Shown one piece after another: positions 36,410 through 47,110 of a stretch of 64,000 nucleotides of DNA (within the stretch, counting starts at the first letter, position 1; each line of letters opens with the position of its first letter). Position numbers and translations under genes: made by a program. The notes beneath the pieces are model-generated. The model had not been told where the DNA came from and ran no database searches. It saw nothing but the letters and a program-made list of their open reading frames with translations. The stretch is from the NCBI RefSeq assembly GCF_028453695.1, contig NC_135774.1, positions 18,848,001-18,912,000 of the forward strand, written 5' to 3'. The DNA comes from Augochlora pura (lineage: Eukaryota; Arthropoda; Insecta; Hymenoptera; Halictidae).

Positions 36410-36775
36410 TCGTTCTCATTTTCTTCCGCACAGGCATGCGCTATTGGCTACAAAAATAATTCTTGCTAGCGAAGCATTTAAATTGTAACGATCAGAACAA
36501 CTTCTGTTAACATATATTATGAAATCTGTAGAAAGTGCATGTTCAGTATACCATGATTTACATGTCCTCTTGTGGTAGAATTTAAAGAATTTTGTACCTG
36601 TAACTAAACCATGCTCATTGGTTAATGTGTCGGTGGACATTTTTACTTGAACTTTAAGATCATTGGTTAGGTCAGTGATTGAAGCTTTGATATTTCCATC
36701 AGAGACATTGGTCGCTTCTTCGACAAATCCACATTTTCATTACCCACTATTTCTAAATGGGCTGGTATAATAAGT
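36410..36775 (-). pseudogene. LINE fragment: end of RNase H and C-terminal cysteine motif
   Basis: Read right to left, 36775-36700 gives IPAHLEIVGNENVDL, the conserved block W(V/I)PAHxGIxGNExAD of LINE RNase H. One frameshift leads to EEATNVSD and then the open segment 36640-36416. That segment ends in NRSCSDRYNLNASLARI ... SACLCGRK, the RxRxxHxxLNxSLxRI and CxCG pattern that follows RNase H in many non-LTR elements. The family differs from the element at 1-1110, where the equivalent motif is SRLRTGHTRITHEHLL. Both ends are truncated and there is no poly-A tail nearby. Confidence 0.75.
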
Positions 36776-37080
36776 TTAATAAAATGTTAGTTCTTGCAGT
36801 AGTGGTATGAAATTGCATGAGTTCGTTAGCCATGTGAACTCCGCACTTTGTGAAATTATACATTACGATTTTCCAGTCGCAAAAATTGATTTTTTGGTCG
36901 TGTTACGTAGCACGCAGTACTATGGACATATGGTTTTCAAATTATTCATAGTCGAAAGTGTACTACCTTTTATTAAAACAAAACAATTTGTGTTATTCTG
37001 AACAACATGGTAAATAAATATTTTACAGTATTAACGTCTAATCATATTTTATAAGACTCTTGAAATTTCAAGCTTTAAAT

Positions 37081-37350
37081 AAGTATTGTATAATGTACAT
37101 ATTAATATGAATAAATCTATATTTTAATCAAACATGTACATTATACATATTTGTCTCAAATACAGCTTCGTTCAAATATGTGTAACGTAGATATTTAATT
37201 TAAATACAATTTTATTGAAATTAATATATACATTATACGTAATTAGATCACATACAGCTCCATTCAAATATGTGCAATATACATATTTGTTTAAAATACA
37301 ATATTACTCAAATATATATATATGTATATGTATAATATATAATGTACATA
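37081..37350. repeat. imperfect AT-rich tandem repeats, about 110-bp unit
   Basis: TGTACATTATACATATTTGT, ACAGCT(T/C)C(G/A)TTCAAATATGTG and related blocks recur in the same order, ending in a (TA)n tract at about 37309-37340. Confidence 0.6.
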
Positions 37351-37618
37351 TCGATGTGAATAAAACTGCACTTGAAAATATTTTCATTTGTAACGGTAGA
37401 TTAAAGTTCGACCTCTGACTGAAAATCGAAACTGTGGTTCATTCAACCTCACCTGTTCGCGGATAGTCGGACGTGTTTCCGGTCAATGTCCTCGACAGCG
37501 CCGCGGCGTATAGTTTATTCAGTCGATTTACAAAGACGAGCCAAAGGAGAATTTTCTGCCTGTCGTTCGTGTTGCCGGCGCGGCTCCTTCATAATTAATA
37601 GACCAATTGGTATACGCG

Positions 37619-37638
37619 TTTCCCTATTTTGTTTTCAG
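37619..37638 (+). promoter_or_regulatory. splice acceptor of the WIF exon
   Basis: A pyrimidine-rich stretch (TTTCCCTATTTTGTTTTCAG) ends in AG at 37637-37638, immediately before the conserved coding sequence. The intron phase is 1: the first two exon bases, GC, complete a codon begun in the upstream exon, probably glycine. Confidence 0.85.
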
Positions 37639-37766
37639 GCCTCACCGGCGAGTTGTACTACGTGCAAGAGGGGGTGGTCAATACATACGCAATGAAGTTC
37701 GTCGTGCCGGTGCAGTCGAACGTTCAAGACCTCGAGTTCTCCTGGCAAAGCCTGGTCGGACATCCG
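37639..37766 (+). CDS. drl: internal exon of a RYK/Derailed-type receptor (middle of the WIF domain)
   Basis: This exon encodes 42 full codons plus two bases of a split codon. Landmarks are the ELYYV block, NTYAMKF, a VPV segment and LEFSWQSL, which in order match the WIF domain of Derailed, Doughnut and vertebrate RYK (ELYYVREG...NTYALNF...LEFTWQSL). RYK-family proteins are Wnt5-type receptors on the cell surface: an extracellular WIF domain, one membrane span and a cytoplasmic pseudokinase-like domain, used in axon guidance. The exon begins in phase 1 after a canonical acceptor and ends on a codon boundary before GTGAGT. Its reading frame is GC-rich at third positions, unlike the surrounding AT-rich intron, and has no stop. 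The flanking coding exons, including the one expected to continue with LPYSI-like sequence, were not found in this window. Whether it is drl, drl-2 or dnt cannot be decided from one exon. Confidence 0.9.
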
Positions 37767-37772
37767 GTGAGT
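37767..37772 (+). promoter_or_regulatory. splice donor of the WIF exon
   Basis: GTGAGT directly follows the last codon (CCG, proline), giving a phase 0 intron. The reading frame continues open into the intron for 117 bases and then stops, but conservation with the family ends exactly here. Confidence 0.85.
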
Positions 37773-38080
37773 ACGAACCCGAAAGGTCGCGTTATGCAAA
37801 GGAAATGCCATCCCGATGATTCACGCGCTACGAAATACAAACTTCGCGGCTGCGTACCACCTTGCAACTACGAATTCTTGTGAGCCGTTAACACTATGCA
37901 GTCCGGCGTTATCACAGTGGTGTAACGCTCATGGTACCGCCCAATATGGCGCGATTTTCTTTTCTTCTTTTGCTCAAGTAACTATAACTTACACACGACA
38001 GCAAGTTTTTTGTTTTTATAAGTACTTGTGCCCTATCATCGTGGCAGGCTACGGTTATTCATGATGAATAAATTGGAAAA
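37773..38080. other. start of the downstream intron
   Basis: No repeat or coding segment recognised beyond chance open frames. Confidence 0.5.
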
Positions 38081-38235
38081 TTTGATGAATGCGATTAATT
38101 CATTCATTTGATGAATTCGATGAATACGATTAATTCATTCATTTGATGAATTCGATGAATACGATTAATTAATTCATTTGACGAATTCGATGAATACGAT
38201 TAATTCATTCATTTGATGAATTCGATGAATACGAT
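38081..38235. repeat. 35-bp tandem repeat, about 4.4 copies
   Basis: GATGAAT starts units at 38084, 38119, 38154, 38189 and 38224, an exact 35-bp period. Each unit contains GAATTCGATGAATACGATTA and TTCATTCATTTGATGAATTC-like short inverted blocks. The first unit and the fourth have a few substitutions. Confidence 0.9.
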
Positions 38236-40470
38236 GGAAAAACCAATCACACAATAAAAAACTTGAAAGTGGAATGGACTATAATAATTATGGGTTGGGG
38301 AGAAAGTTCGTAGCGTTTTTATATTTTCTTTTATCTTACAACGATTTACAAAACTATGTTAATCTTCTTTTTGAGTCATTTAATTTGTTATTACTTTTGA
38401 GGCTGTAGCGACACACGGTCGGCGACCGTAATAACCATTAAAGGTTTCCGCTTGCAAATTCCAAGAGTTTGACGAAAAAAAAAACACTTCTTGACGTTTG
38501 CAAGTAGGGAAATTACATTATTACTTTCACATGATAAATTAAATAGTAAATAATAAATAATAAATAATGGATTAAGTTATTGTTATATCGATTTCCCTTT
38601 TTTTTTTATTTTAAACTCATTGATATTGTGAAGACACTCTCCAAGTGTGTTGATTCATAGTAAAAACAATAACACTGAATTTATTTATGTACTGTGCCAT
38701 TTTTACAGTGCCAAGTACAATGACAAAATTTTTATAAAATGCAGTGATAATAACCAGCACAACAGGTGTATAGATATTTCAAACAAGCTATCAAAAACGA
38801 TGTTCTATAAACAAATAAATAAATATTTCAATGCTCACAACGTTATCTAGAAACGTCAATTTATCGAACAGTAGCATAAATATTCAACGATAACACTTTT
38901 CAGTTGTAATAAAATCGACGATAATCTTATACCCACTGACAAACGTTCCATAATAGGTACTTTTACTTTATATACAATCTAGAGATAATTTATTATATTT
39001 GTATACAAGATATGTAAAAATATATTTTTTTCGTTCAAATCTATCCAATTGTTAATTTTTGCTCAGCACTGTACTTTCTCTTTCTGTAAAACAGGTTATA
39101 GATGCCGCGTCCGATGTTAGCGGAACACCCCGTAGCATTACAAATGACAAAAGTTCTAATATAACTTTAGCCTTCTTATTTTTACAAAAACCTCGCTCGC
39201 CACTCTCTTTTACAGCCTAATAGATTTAACATTGAATAGCAAAATATCCCCAACTTATTTCGCGCGCTTGCATTAATTAAAACAAATTATCGGTCACCAT
39301 AAATTTCGAGGTAGCCAGAGCGAAAGTAGCAAAAGCAGCAAAATGGAAAAATGTTCCATCTCAGGTGGATGGATCCACATCCACCCTTGCTCCGCCACTC
39401 CATTACATCGTTCCCTCCGACGTTGTTCCTCATCCCGCGGGGTCGCCTCTGTTGGCGTTACTCCCTAAAAGAGATTCGTCCATTCGCAGCTTATAACGAC
39501 CTTTCGGGCGCGATACACCCCGCGCAAAACCATGCACGGTATCCGGGGCCGGTAGCGCGAGCCGCCGGGGAAAATGCTTGCACCGGCCATTAGCGAGGTG
39601 CAACAATGCGGAACAAAGTAAACACGTGACTCGGCCGAAATGGTAACTCATGGCACACACGTGAACCCGAGAGGGTGGAACGTACGAGTGGCTCGAAGCG
39701 GCGAAATGTTGGACAAGATTTCTCGAATTGACGAATTGTAATATCGTTGGATAATACTTCAAAGTATACGGAACGATAAAAATCAACAAGAAATAGTTAT
39801 TACTTCACTGCTAAATGTATATTGTTTACTGATTTCACTTTTATCGACGCGACGGGTAGATGACGCAAAATTTAATCGTATATTATAATTTTATCCGTTG
39901 CTCTCTATAATGATTCTATCAGTAACCAGATAAACGATGCTTTAGTCAGCAGTGATTTTTCATTTTGAATTTTTCCTTCGCGATAACTAGACTACGAATT
40001 TTATGCATTTTTTGACAAAAATAACTGCGTTGAAAAGGAAACTGCAAAAAAATCTGAAGAATGTAAAAATATTTGTGTTATATGTAATTTATTGGCGTTA
40101 TTAAAAGAGGAAAGACATTTTTATCCGACTTAGATCATTTACAGTAAACAGGGGATATTATTATAAATACTCCATTGTGCGTTGCAATGAAACTTTTGTT
40201 CAGTAATAGTTGTTAAGCATGTTGGTTATAATTTACTGTGACTTTTCTGCACCATTTGTTTATTTCGGGCACGACTACACAGCTTTAAAATGTAGTGCCT
40301 TGCCTTTCTTTAAAAAGGAATTCGATGTTACTAGATACCATTGATGCAGTTAAAAGTATTATTGTAATTATCGACGCCCCTATAGCGTTGCAAAATGTTT
40401 TAATCATTTTATATACTTCAATTGCCAATTCTTCATTCATAAACTATTAATTAAGTTAACAATTCGATAT
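38236..40470. other. intronic stretch, possible mariner end, no gene seen
   Basis: TGGGTTGGGGAGAAAGTTCG at 38292-38311 looks like the end of a mariner-type element, but no partner end was found. A GC-rich island at 39340-39700 has overlapping frames without domains. The rest is AT-rich. Confidence 0.4.
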
Positions 40471-40696
40471 TTAATCCTTTGCACTCGAGTGGCGCCTCTG
40501 AAGCTCCAGTGAAAATTGTTATATAATTAACAAAATAATGTTGACATTATTAAAGACCCTTCTGTTAAAAGCGTAACAGTAACGAGTCAGAAGACTCAAT
40601 TTCACATGCATAAATTATACTAAGTACTATACCACAGCTGGTCAAAATAGCAATTTTGGATCTAAGCTTAAAATGGTTCCGAGTGCAAAGGGTTAA
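40471..40696. mobile_element. piggyBac-type MITE, 226 bp
   Basis: Left end TTAATCCTTTGCACTCGAG, right end CCGAGTGCAAAGGGTTAA, with TTAA at both borders (40471-40474, 40693-40696). The right subterminal region matches the 7955-8145 element, and the ends resemble the piggyBac relic at 7043-7550. Non-coding. Confidence 0.85.
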
Positions 40697-41370
40697 TATA
40701 TAATTATATTTTTGTTTATAAATGTTCCTATGAAATAGATTCTGCAACTCATTCAATGTTCATAAGTACACATATGATTATCAAAAAATTGAAATAATTG
40801 AATATAAAAAAAATTGAATATAAATTATAAATTTCAATTGGAAAATTGTTTTTTTTCGGGTTAAATGGCCCACTGTGCGTCGCGTCGTCGGGCCATGGCG
40901 GGCCGCGGCGCGGGTCCGTCACGGTAAGCGAAGGGCGAATGCTATGCGACAGGGGTGCAGCGGGCGAGGGCGGCGAGCTTGTCGAACAAAGGGGTTACAG
41001 GAGGGCTGTATCAATACTCTATCAATATCAAATACAAACAGCCAGTATTCGAAAGGTAGAAGGAGGATAGGGTGGCTGATATAAACCGTGTGCGGTTCGT
41101 CATTGCGTTCCCTTCGGTCACCAAGGAAACCGAGTGCGCCCATCGGGAACCTGCGAAACGATCACTGGCGCGAGGGAAAATGCGAAAAGTCGTGTTCTCC
41201 GTTCTGTCGCCCTGCGTCTCTACGCCGGGAACGATGCCGCGATGCTAATTCAATGAGCTGCGGGAGACAATCGACAAATTTTCGAATGCCTTGACGGAGG
41301 GTGGATAGTCTATAAAATTTCGACAGTTCTCATTTTGCAGTTCTCTGCACGCGGAAAGTGGACGTACGTA
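40697..41370. other. intronic stretch with a GC-rich island
   Basis: The island at 40860-41300 carries overlapping frames on both strands. CCATGGCGGGCCGCGG ... CACG|GTAAGC at 40893-40927 could by chance look like a short 5' exon with a donor, but the encoded peptide has no signal-peptide character. Confidence 0.4.
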
Positions 41371-41700
41371 TTCTTCGATATTTGGATTTTGTTACTTATA
41401 AACCATAAATTTTGAGGTGGTACTTTTGCCTATTTTTTTCTTACAGAGAATCGAAATATTATTTACATTGATCTTTTTGTATGTATTTTTAAATAATACT
41501 TGATACGACAAAAGTATCTTAGGTATTTGGATTTTGTTATTTATTTAGCAAATTTATCATAGGGGTGGCATAGATCTCACGAAACTGTAAGCTTTGCGGT
41601 GATATTTTTGCCTATTTGTTTATTACAGAGAATCGAAATATTATTTACATTCGTATTTTCGCATGTGTTTTTAAATAATACTTGATACACGATATATAAT
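41371..41700. repeat. tandem duplication of a 145-180 bp segment
   Basis: TATTTGGATTTTGTTA(C/T)TTAT occurs at about 41380 and 41524. GAGAATCGAAATATTATTTACATT occurs at 41445 and 41628, followed both times by TTTTTAAATAATACTTGATAC. The second unit holds about 40 extra bases. Confidence 0.8.
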
Positions 41701-44354
41701 ATTTTTTACAACCAAACGTGTATTCGAAATATTTTGAATTACACTTCTTGAAACATGTTCTTTCTAAAGAAAAACTCTTCCCAGACTTTCTTCTTTATAA
41801 TTTAAAATTAGCAAATAAATGGTATGTTTAAAAATATGTGTGTAGAGACGATGCGACAAGTTTGTTGAAGATTAAGATGATATTTTGAATCAATTAAATA
41901 ACTAGATTTTGAGATGTCTGCTGTGTCAGAAAATAAGGATAAGTTTTGGTGAAGAAAATGTTCAAAATTTTCTTCGTTTGTTAAATGTACATAATGTGTA
42001 TACATTTTTTTCATATATTTGTAATTTTATTATCTGTAAAAATTGAGAAAAGGCCCTTCTGCAGACATGTTTCTATAAACGTACACTTGAAGCAAATATC
42101 TTCGGTAAAATGCCCTTATGTGTCGTATTAATAATTGTGCTGTCCACTGCACAAATCGATTAACTCCACAAATCAAAAAGTTGACAAATGCAATGAAATA
42201 GTGTACACCGTTCTGTAAATAAATGAATATTATAAATAATATAAATTCGAAGAAATATTGCAGAATTCATAAACGTAGATGTAACTTTCATCTAACGATA
42301 CATAAAATTAATAAAATAGAATAGCCAAGAAGTAATCGTCAGTAACGTTACAATCTTTTACGCGACACAGTTTAATTATGAAACAGTTTTCTATGAAATC
42401 AAATTAAATTCAGTTGTCAAATTTTTAAGTTTTCTAGTTGTGCGTTGTCGTTGTTAACTGTAGTCATTGTAGTTGTTATCGCGTTGCCGTTGTTGTTTAA
42501 ATCGTAGGAGGTGGTTGTACGATATCACTAGTAAACTGATACTGTTGCTTTTATTGTTACCCAACGTTGTCTGTTGCTATTTGTTATATTACCACACGAA
42601 GTTTCATGGGATTTTTCCAAATAATAATTCCTACAGTACGAAAATAGGGACAATAATAACAAAAAATCTGCAGTCTAACAGTTAGCGATTTCGGTACGTT
42701 CTGTTTGAAATATGGTTCTATTTGTTGAAAAATAGAAGGTTAGAAGACGAAGAATCGCGCGCGCCCCTGCGAAATAGCGGAAAGTTAAGGAAATCAGGGC
42801 TACGTGGTTGTCGTTACGCGCTTCAGTTACCGCGAGTTCCGTATTAATTTCTGACGAGAGGGGCCGACCTCGACTTTATTGCCAAGTTGAGTAATTGTCG
42901 GCTGAGTGTCTTGAGCGACGTGGCAGGGGTGCCGGTGCTTATTAGCGGTAATTGAATACGATGTTCTTTAACCGTACAGAGTTGCGTGAAGGAAACCATT
43001 ATGCACGCGATAAGCGCCGTGTTATTTGTTGGACAGGCGAATCCGAAGGGGTGTCGATTAATTTGTAATTTGATTAGGCAGGCCGTGTAGGGGGAAACGT
43101 GAGAAGTATATATTAGGATAGCATGCGGTCGGAGAAGTTTATTAAATCGCACGGATCGAGAAAACTTGAATTTAACGTATCGAACGGCTTTCAACCCTTA
43201 TGGGACCAAGAGGTTGATAAGAGGATTTAGGCGTGATGTAAAATAAAATAAATTAAATTAAAATCATAAAGAAAACACGTAACAATGTTTAGTTTTTTGG
43301 AATTTTATAGGAAATATTTTTCCCAATGGACTATAAAGGTAACGCAAATTATAGGTAAGGTTATTGAACAATGTCTTTTATTTATTGGTTTATTATAATG
43401 TAATGTTATTATCAAGCATTTGTTGCCATTTGTTGAAATATACTTTATTACGACACGAAATTATACGTACCGAATAACATGAAACATGTGAGAAAACTGT
43501 TATTATAACAATATTATATATTATTATGTAGAAATATTAATAGTAATAGTATAGTAATAGTACTGTGACATTTATCTTATTACCGAGATAACATTATTTT
43601 AATTTTATAATGTCCAGGAAATGTTGAGAATTGTTCTTTCGTTGTAAATAAAATAAGTTGTGATATGCTGTCCTGTCGTATACAGAAAAAATATAGATAA
43701 TTGTCCTTCTGCTATAAATTAAAAGGAACACTACAATATTGTATCAAATTTTAGAAATTGAGAATTGTAATTGAGATACGAATAAACAATGATTCAAAAT
43801 TGTTGTACTATTATAAATAAAAAAAAATTGAAAATTGTTCTTATTTTGTAAATTAAAAAGATGAAAATTCTTATATTATCATAAACATAATGGGAGCTGT
43901 CATTTTTATATGAATAAAGTAATTAATATTAATAAATAAATTATAATCAATAAATAAATTATAATCAATAAATTGTTAATTTTGCCATAATTCTTCCGAA
44001 AATTGTTTAGGCCATCGGCGCGACAGGAAATATTTATTTTTTCTGCAAAGGGAGCTTCCCTTGACAGTCATTAAATATTCTTTGATCAGTTCGATGAAAT
44101 AAAACATACTTTTCTTTTGTAGCGTCTCTCGAGTGAACTTAATTGCACTGGAAATAGAGGTCTCTATGCTCGCTTTAAAAGCCTCTCACGGAAAATGAGT
44201 TTTCAGTGATAATATTACTCTTCCGACGGCGAGGACGTAAGGGTGCTCGTATTTTAAAACGCTTTCACGTTAATAAGTCAGTAGTATGTGTTCAAGAATC
44301 AGCGAACGACGATTATGTATTATTAATTCTTACAATCAGTAAAATGTTTAACTA
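41701..44354. other. intronic stretch, no gene seen
   Basis: AT-rich with a copy of a dispersed repeat at 42138-42220 (partner at 12880) and a GC-richer stretch at 42740-43190. Short A/T tandem blocks occur near 43920-43980. No coding segment recognised. Confidence 0.45.
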
Positions 44355-45286
44355 TTAGGTTAGTAGGAAAATAATGTCGGTTTCCAAACTATATCTTTAA
44401 ATCGACATATAAAGAATCGGAATAAGTTTTTTTAATCAAAATAAAATCCATTCCAAACTACACATTTTTGCCAATAAATTGACAGTTTGTTAATTCCAGT
44501 AGCGTAAAATTCTGTTGTTCTGGAATTCATAAGTTCTTCGAACGCACATTCAGCAGCAGCTTGGATGGTAAATATGTTTCCTTGCAAGTAGCGGCCGAGA
44601 TGTTTGAAGAAGTGGTAATCTTGGCGACAGATCCGGGGAATATGTTGGATGTGGCAGAGTTTCATATCCCAATTCATTAAACTTTTGTAGCGTTAATAGT
44701 GCGACGTGTGGTCGAACGACGATTCTTTTGGTCTACGCTTAACTCATGTGGCACCTATTTGCCGAACTTCGTTGACTTTCCTAGCTGTCTCAGGTTGGCC
44801 GATAACTGTTAGATGGCTTACATCTAACTTCTGTGCAAGTTGTCGAACCGTTGTTCGTGAATCAGCTTCAACTAGTGCCTTCAGTTGGCCATTGTCGACA
44901 TGAGAAGAGCGTCCACGACCAACTTCATCTTCGAGACACTTGTCTCCACTTCGAAATTTTTTGAACCAACCCTGCACCGTGGGTTCCTTTACGGCATCTT
45001 CTCCAAATGCACTGTTGATATTACGAGTCGCAGTTGCAGCTTTATGATCCATTTTATATTGATATAAGAATATTACACGAACTTGCTTGGTAACCATTGC
45101 ACAGTTAATAACTTGAAGTGACCACAAATTAACAGTAAACACGAAAGCATACCTATCAGCATGCAGCACGACATCTGCACTGTAACATGACATTGGAAGG
45201 TAAACTGAATAAAGTGAATTGTTATCCCAAAACATGCGTCAAAATTCGAAAGTTCGAAAACCGACATTAATTTCTTACCAACCTAA
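44355..45286 (-). mobile_element. mariner element with intact ends and internal deletion
   Basis: Terminal inverted repeats start TTAGGTTAGTAGGAAA and end TTTCTTACCAACCTAA, flanked by the target dinucleotide TA on both sides. The inverted ends match over about 28 bp (TTAGGTTGGTAAGAAATTAATGTCGG-like). At 932 bp it is about 350-400 bp shorter than a complete mariner. The transposase remnant inside reads right to left. Confidence 0.9.
44432..45110 (-). pseudogene. mariner transposase, both ends present, catalytic centre deleted
   Basis: The N-terminal part (45103 downwards) reads MVTKQVRVIFLYQYKMDHKA ... TVQGWFKKFRSGDKCLEDE ... GQLKALVEADSRTTVRQLAQ, the paired helix-turn-helix DNA-binding region. 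After QIGAT it breaks off, and the next readable part is RPHVALLTLQKFNELGYETL, so the whole segment carrying the first two catalytic aspartates is gone. Downstream, one lost base separates YSPDLSP (third aspartate) from the frame with DYHFFKHLGRYLQG. FYATGINKLSIYWQKC ... NGFYFD is the intact C-terminus. An open frame running on to 45235 is upstream extension beyond the likely start. Confidence 0.9.
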
Positions 45287-45517
45287 TATGTACGTATCCA
45301 TCGAATTTGTTGTACTAATAATACTGTACGATTATAAAATATATTGAAAACGATTATCGTTTCATTCGGTAATCACACAATAGCATTTATGTCATTAAAT
45401 GAAAATTGAAAACGAATTGTTTTTTGACATTCAATATAAAATATTGATTAGAGCTTGTAACGCTCTTAAAAAAAACAGCAATAAAACTTTACTACATTTG
45501 AGTTAAGTTATCATATA

Positions 45518-46007
45518 CAGGGTGGGGCAAATAAAGTGTTACAAAGCAATATCTCCATTATCGTAAATGATACGTGAAAATGCTTGAGGAGCAAATTGTT
45601 TGGTTCGGAGGGGCACATGTTGCGTGAGGTGAACAACTCAACAAAACACGAACGAACATCATTTCAAGCATGTTCTGTAAAAAGAATCAAACCAAGGTTA
45701 GTGGATCCTGTAAAAGTGATTATTGCGATATTTTTCGGTTTTTCAACTATTTGACTAGAATGACCTTGAGTTATAGGTCGCTGGATTCGTATTAAAATCG
45801 GCAATAATGTCATCGAAAAACAAATACATAGTTCCATTTGAAAAAACATCGATGACCTTCAAATCTCAAAAAATATAACCTTTAAAAAAAACATTTCCAC
45901 CACAACATGTGCCCCTTCGAACCAAACAAATTGTTCTTCAAGCATTTTCGCGTATCATTAACGATAATGGAGATATTGCTTTGTAACACTTTATTTGCCC
46001 CACCCTG
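45518..46007. mobile_element. MITE with about 110-bp inverted repeats, 490 bp
   Basis: Left end CAGGGTGGGGCAAATAAAG, right end CTTTATTTGCCCCACCCTG. The inverted repeats extend through TGTTACAAAGCAATATCTCC and GGGGCACATGTTG with about 93% identity by eye. TATA flanks both sides, consistent with a 2- or 4-bp target duplication. The middle has a 61-residue frame without a domain. CAGGGTG-type ends are widespread in insect non-autonomous elements. Confidence 0.9.
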
Positions 46008-46435
46008 TATATAGAAAATGTAATTTTTCTAGAACCAGATTCTCTCTCTTGTTGTGTCGTATTATTTTTATTTCTAGTCGTAAAATTTATGATTGTAAAG
46101 ATATTTATAATTAAGTTATTTATCTTAACTTTTGTGTAGAAATTTAAATTTTTATTATTACAGCGAAAACAAAATTTGAAAATATTGTTCTGAACTTATC
46201 GAAATAATTAATGTTAATCTGCCAATGTAATGTTCAACTCTTAGCGAAACGAAATGTTTAATGTTTAAATTTAAATGTTCCGATTTGGTTGGCTTATATG
46301 TTTTCGCATTTTAATAATCTACGTTTACTAAAAAGATAACGAGTCTCCTGATGATTAGATTGCGGATTTGTTGCTACTATGACAAAAATAAGTAAATGCT
46401 ATTCAAAACAATGGACAGATTAAAAGTCCTTAAAA
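46008..46435. other. AT-rich intronic stretch
   Basis: No repeat ends or coding segment recognised. Confidence 0.4.
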
Positions 46436-46745
46436 AAATTCGTCACTTTGCAAACAGTCACCGATAGCCAAATGACGAATATTAATCATTTGTACATTAC
46501 AGAAAATAATTTATTCTTGTTCTTTTAATTCTAAATAAAGTATATTTTATTTCTTGTACTTGTAATTCTAATTTTTACCAAACAGCGATAGTTCCAATAA
46601 AGACAAATTTGTATTATATCGTTTTCCAAAATATCGCTGAAAAATATATGATTTTCAACAATTTATGTTGGTTTTATACATATAGATCATATCATTTCTG
46701 TAAGTAATGTCCAAAAATAACAGTGAATGTAAAAAGTGAATAATT
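46436..46745 (+). repeat. dispersed repeat family C, copy 2
   Basis: Aligns in order with 13531-13835 (see that entry). It has an extra AT-rich segment near 46540-46560. Confidence 0.7.
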
Positions 46746-46984
46746 ACAAACTCAAATAAATTGCTACATTTTTACAGATAAATAAAAAGAACTATATTTG
46801 TATATCCCTATATTAAAAATAGAAAGCAACAGAATTATACAAATACGATATATCGTTAAATATTTCTTTAAATCTCACCAATGATGTAAACGTTACTTTG
46901 AATCAATAACAACTTGCACATTTAGAAACATTGTTTGTCCAGTTGTTAAAAGAAACATTTAACAAACATTGTTCAATTCGACCA

Positions 46985-47110
46985 ATAATCCAAGTATTAA
47001 TGAGACCATATATCATTTCTACTGATAGTATAAAAAGTGCATTAGTATGCAAAAAAGAAACAGATAGTACCGAAATGCCGATATTTCGTAAATGGCGGTG
47101 CAAAAATTAC
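46985..47110 (+). repeat. dispersed repeat family C, partial copy 3
   Basis: AGACCATATATCATTTCTAC followed by GATAGTATAAAAAGT, then TACCGAAATGCCG and GGCGGTG, aligns with the 3' part of copy 1 (13748-13815). Confidence 0.6.

Noticed and set aside
36807..37001. 64-residue plus-strand frame near the LINE fragment
   Set aside because: Neither strand gives readable RNase H or reverse transcriptase motifs, so I could not extend the LINE into it.
40846..40930. Possible 5' coding exon with GTAAGC donor
   Set aside because: The encoded peptide lacks signal-peptide or WIF features, and it lies downstream of the WIF exon on the same strand, so it cannot be the first exon of that gene.
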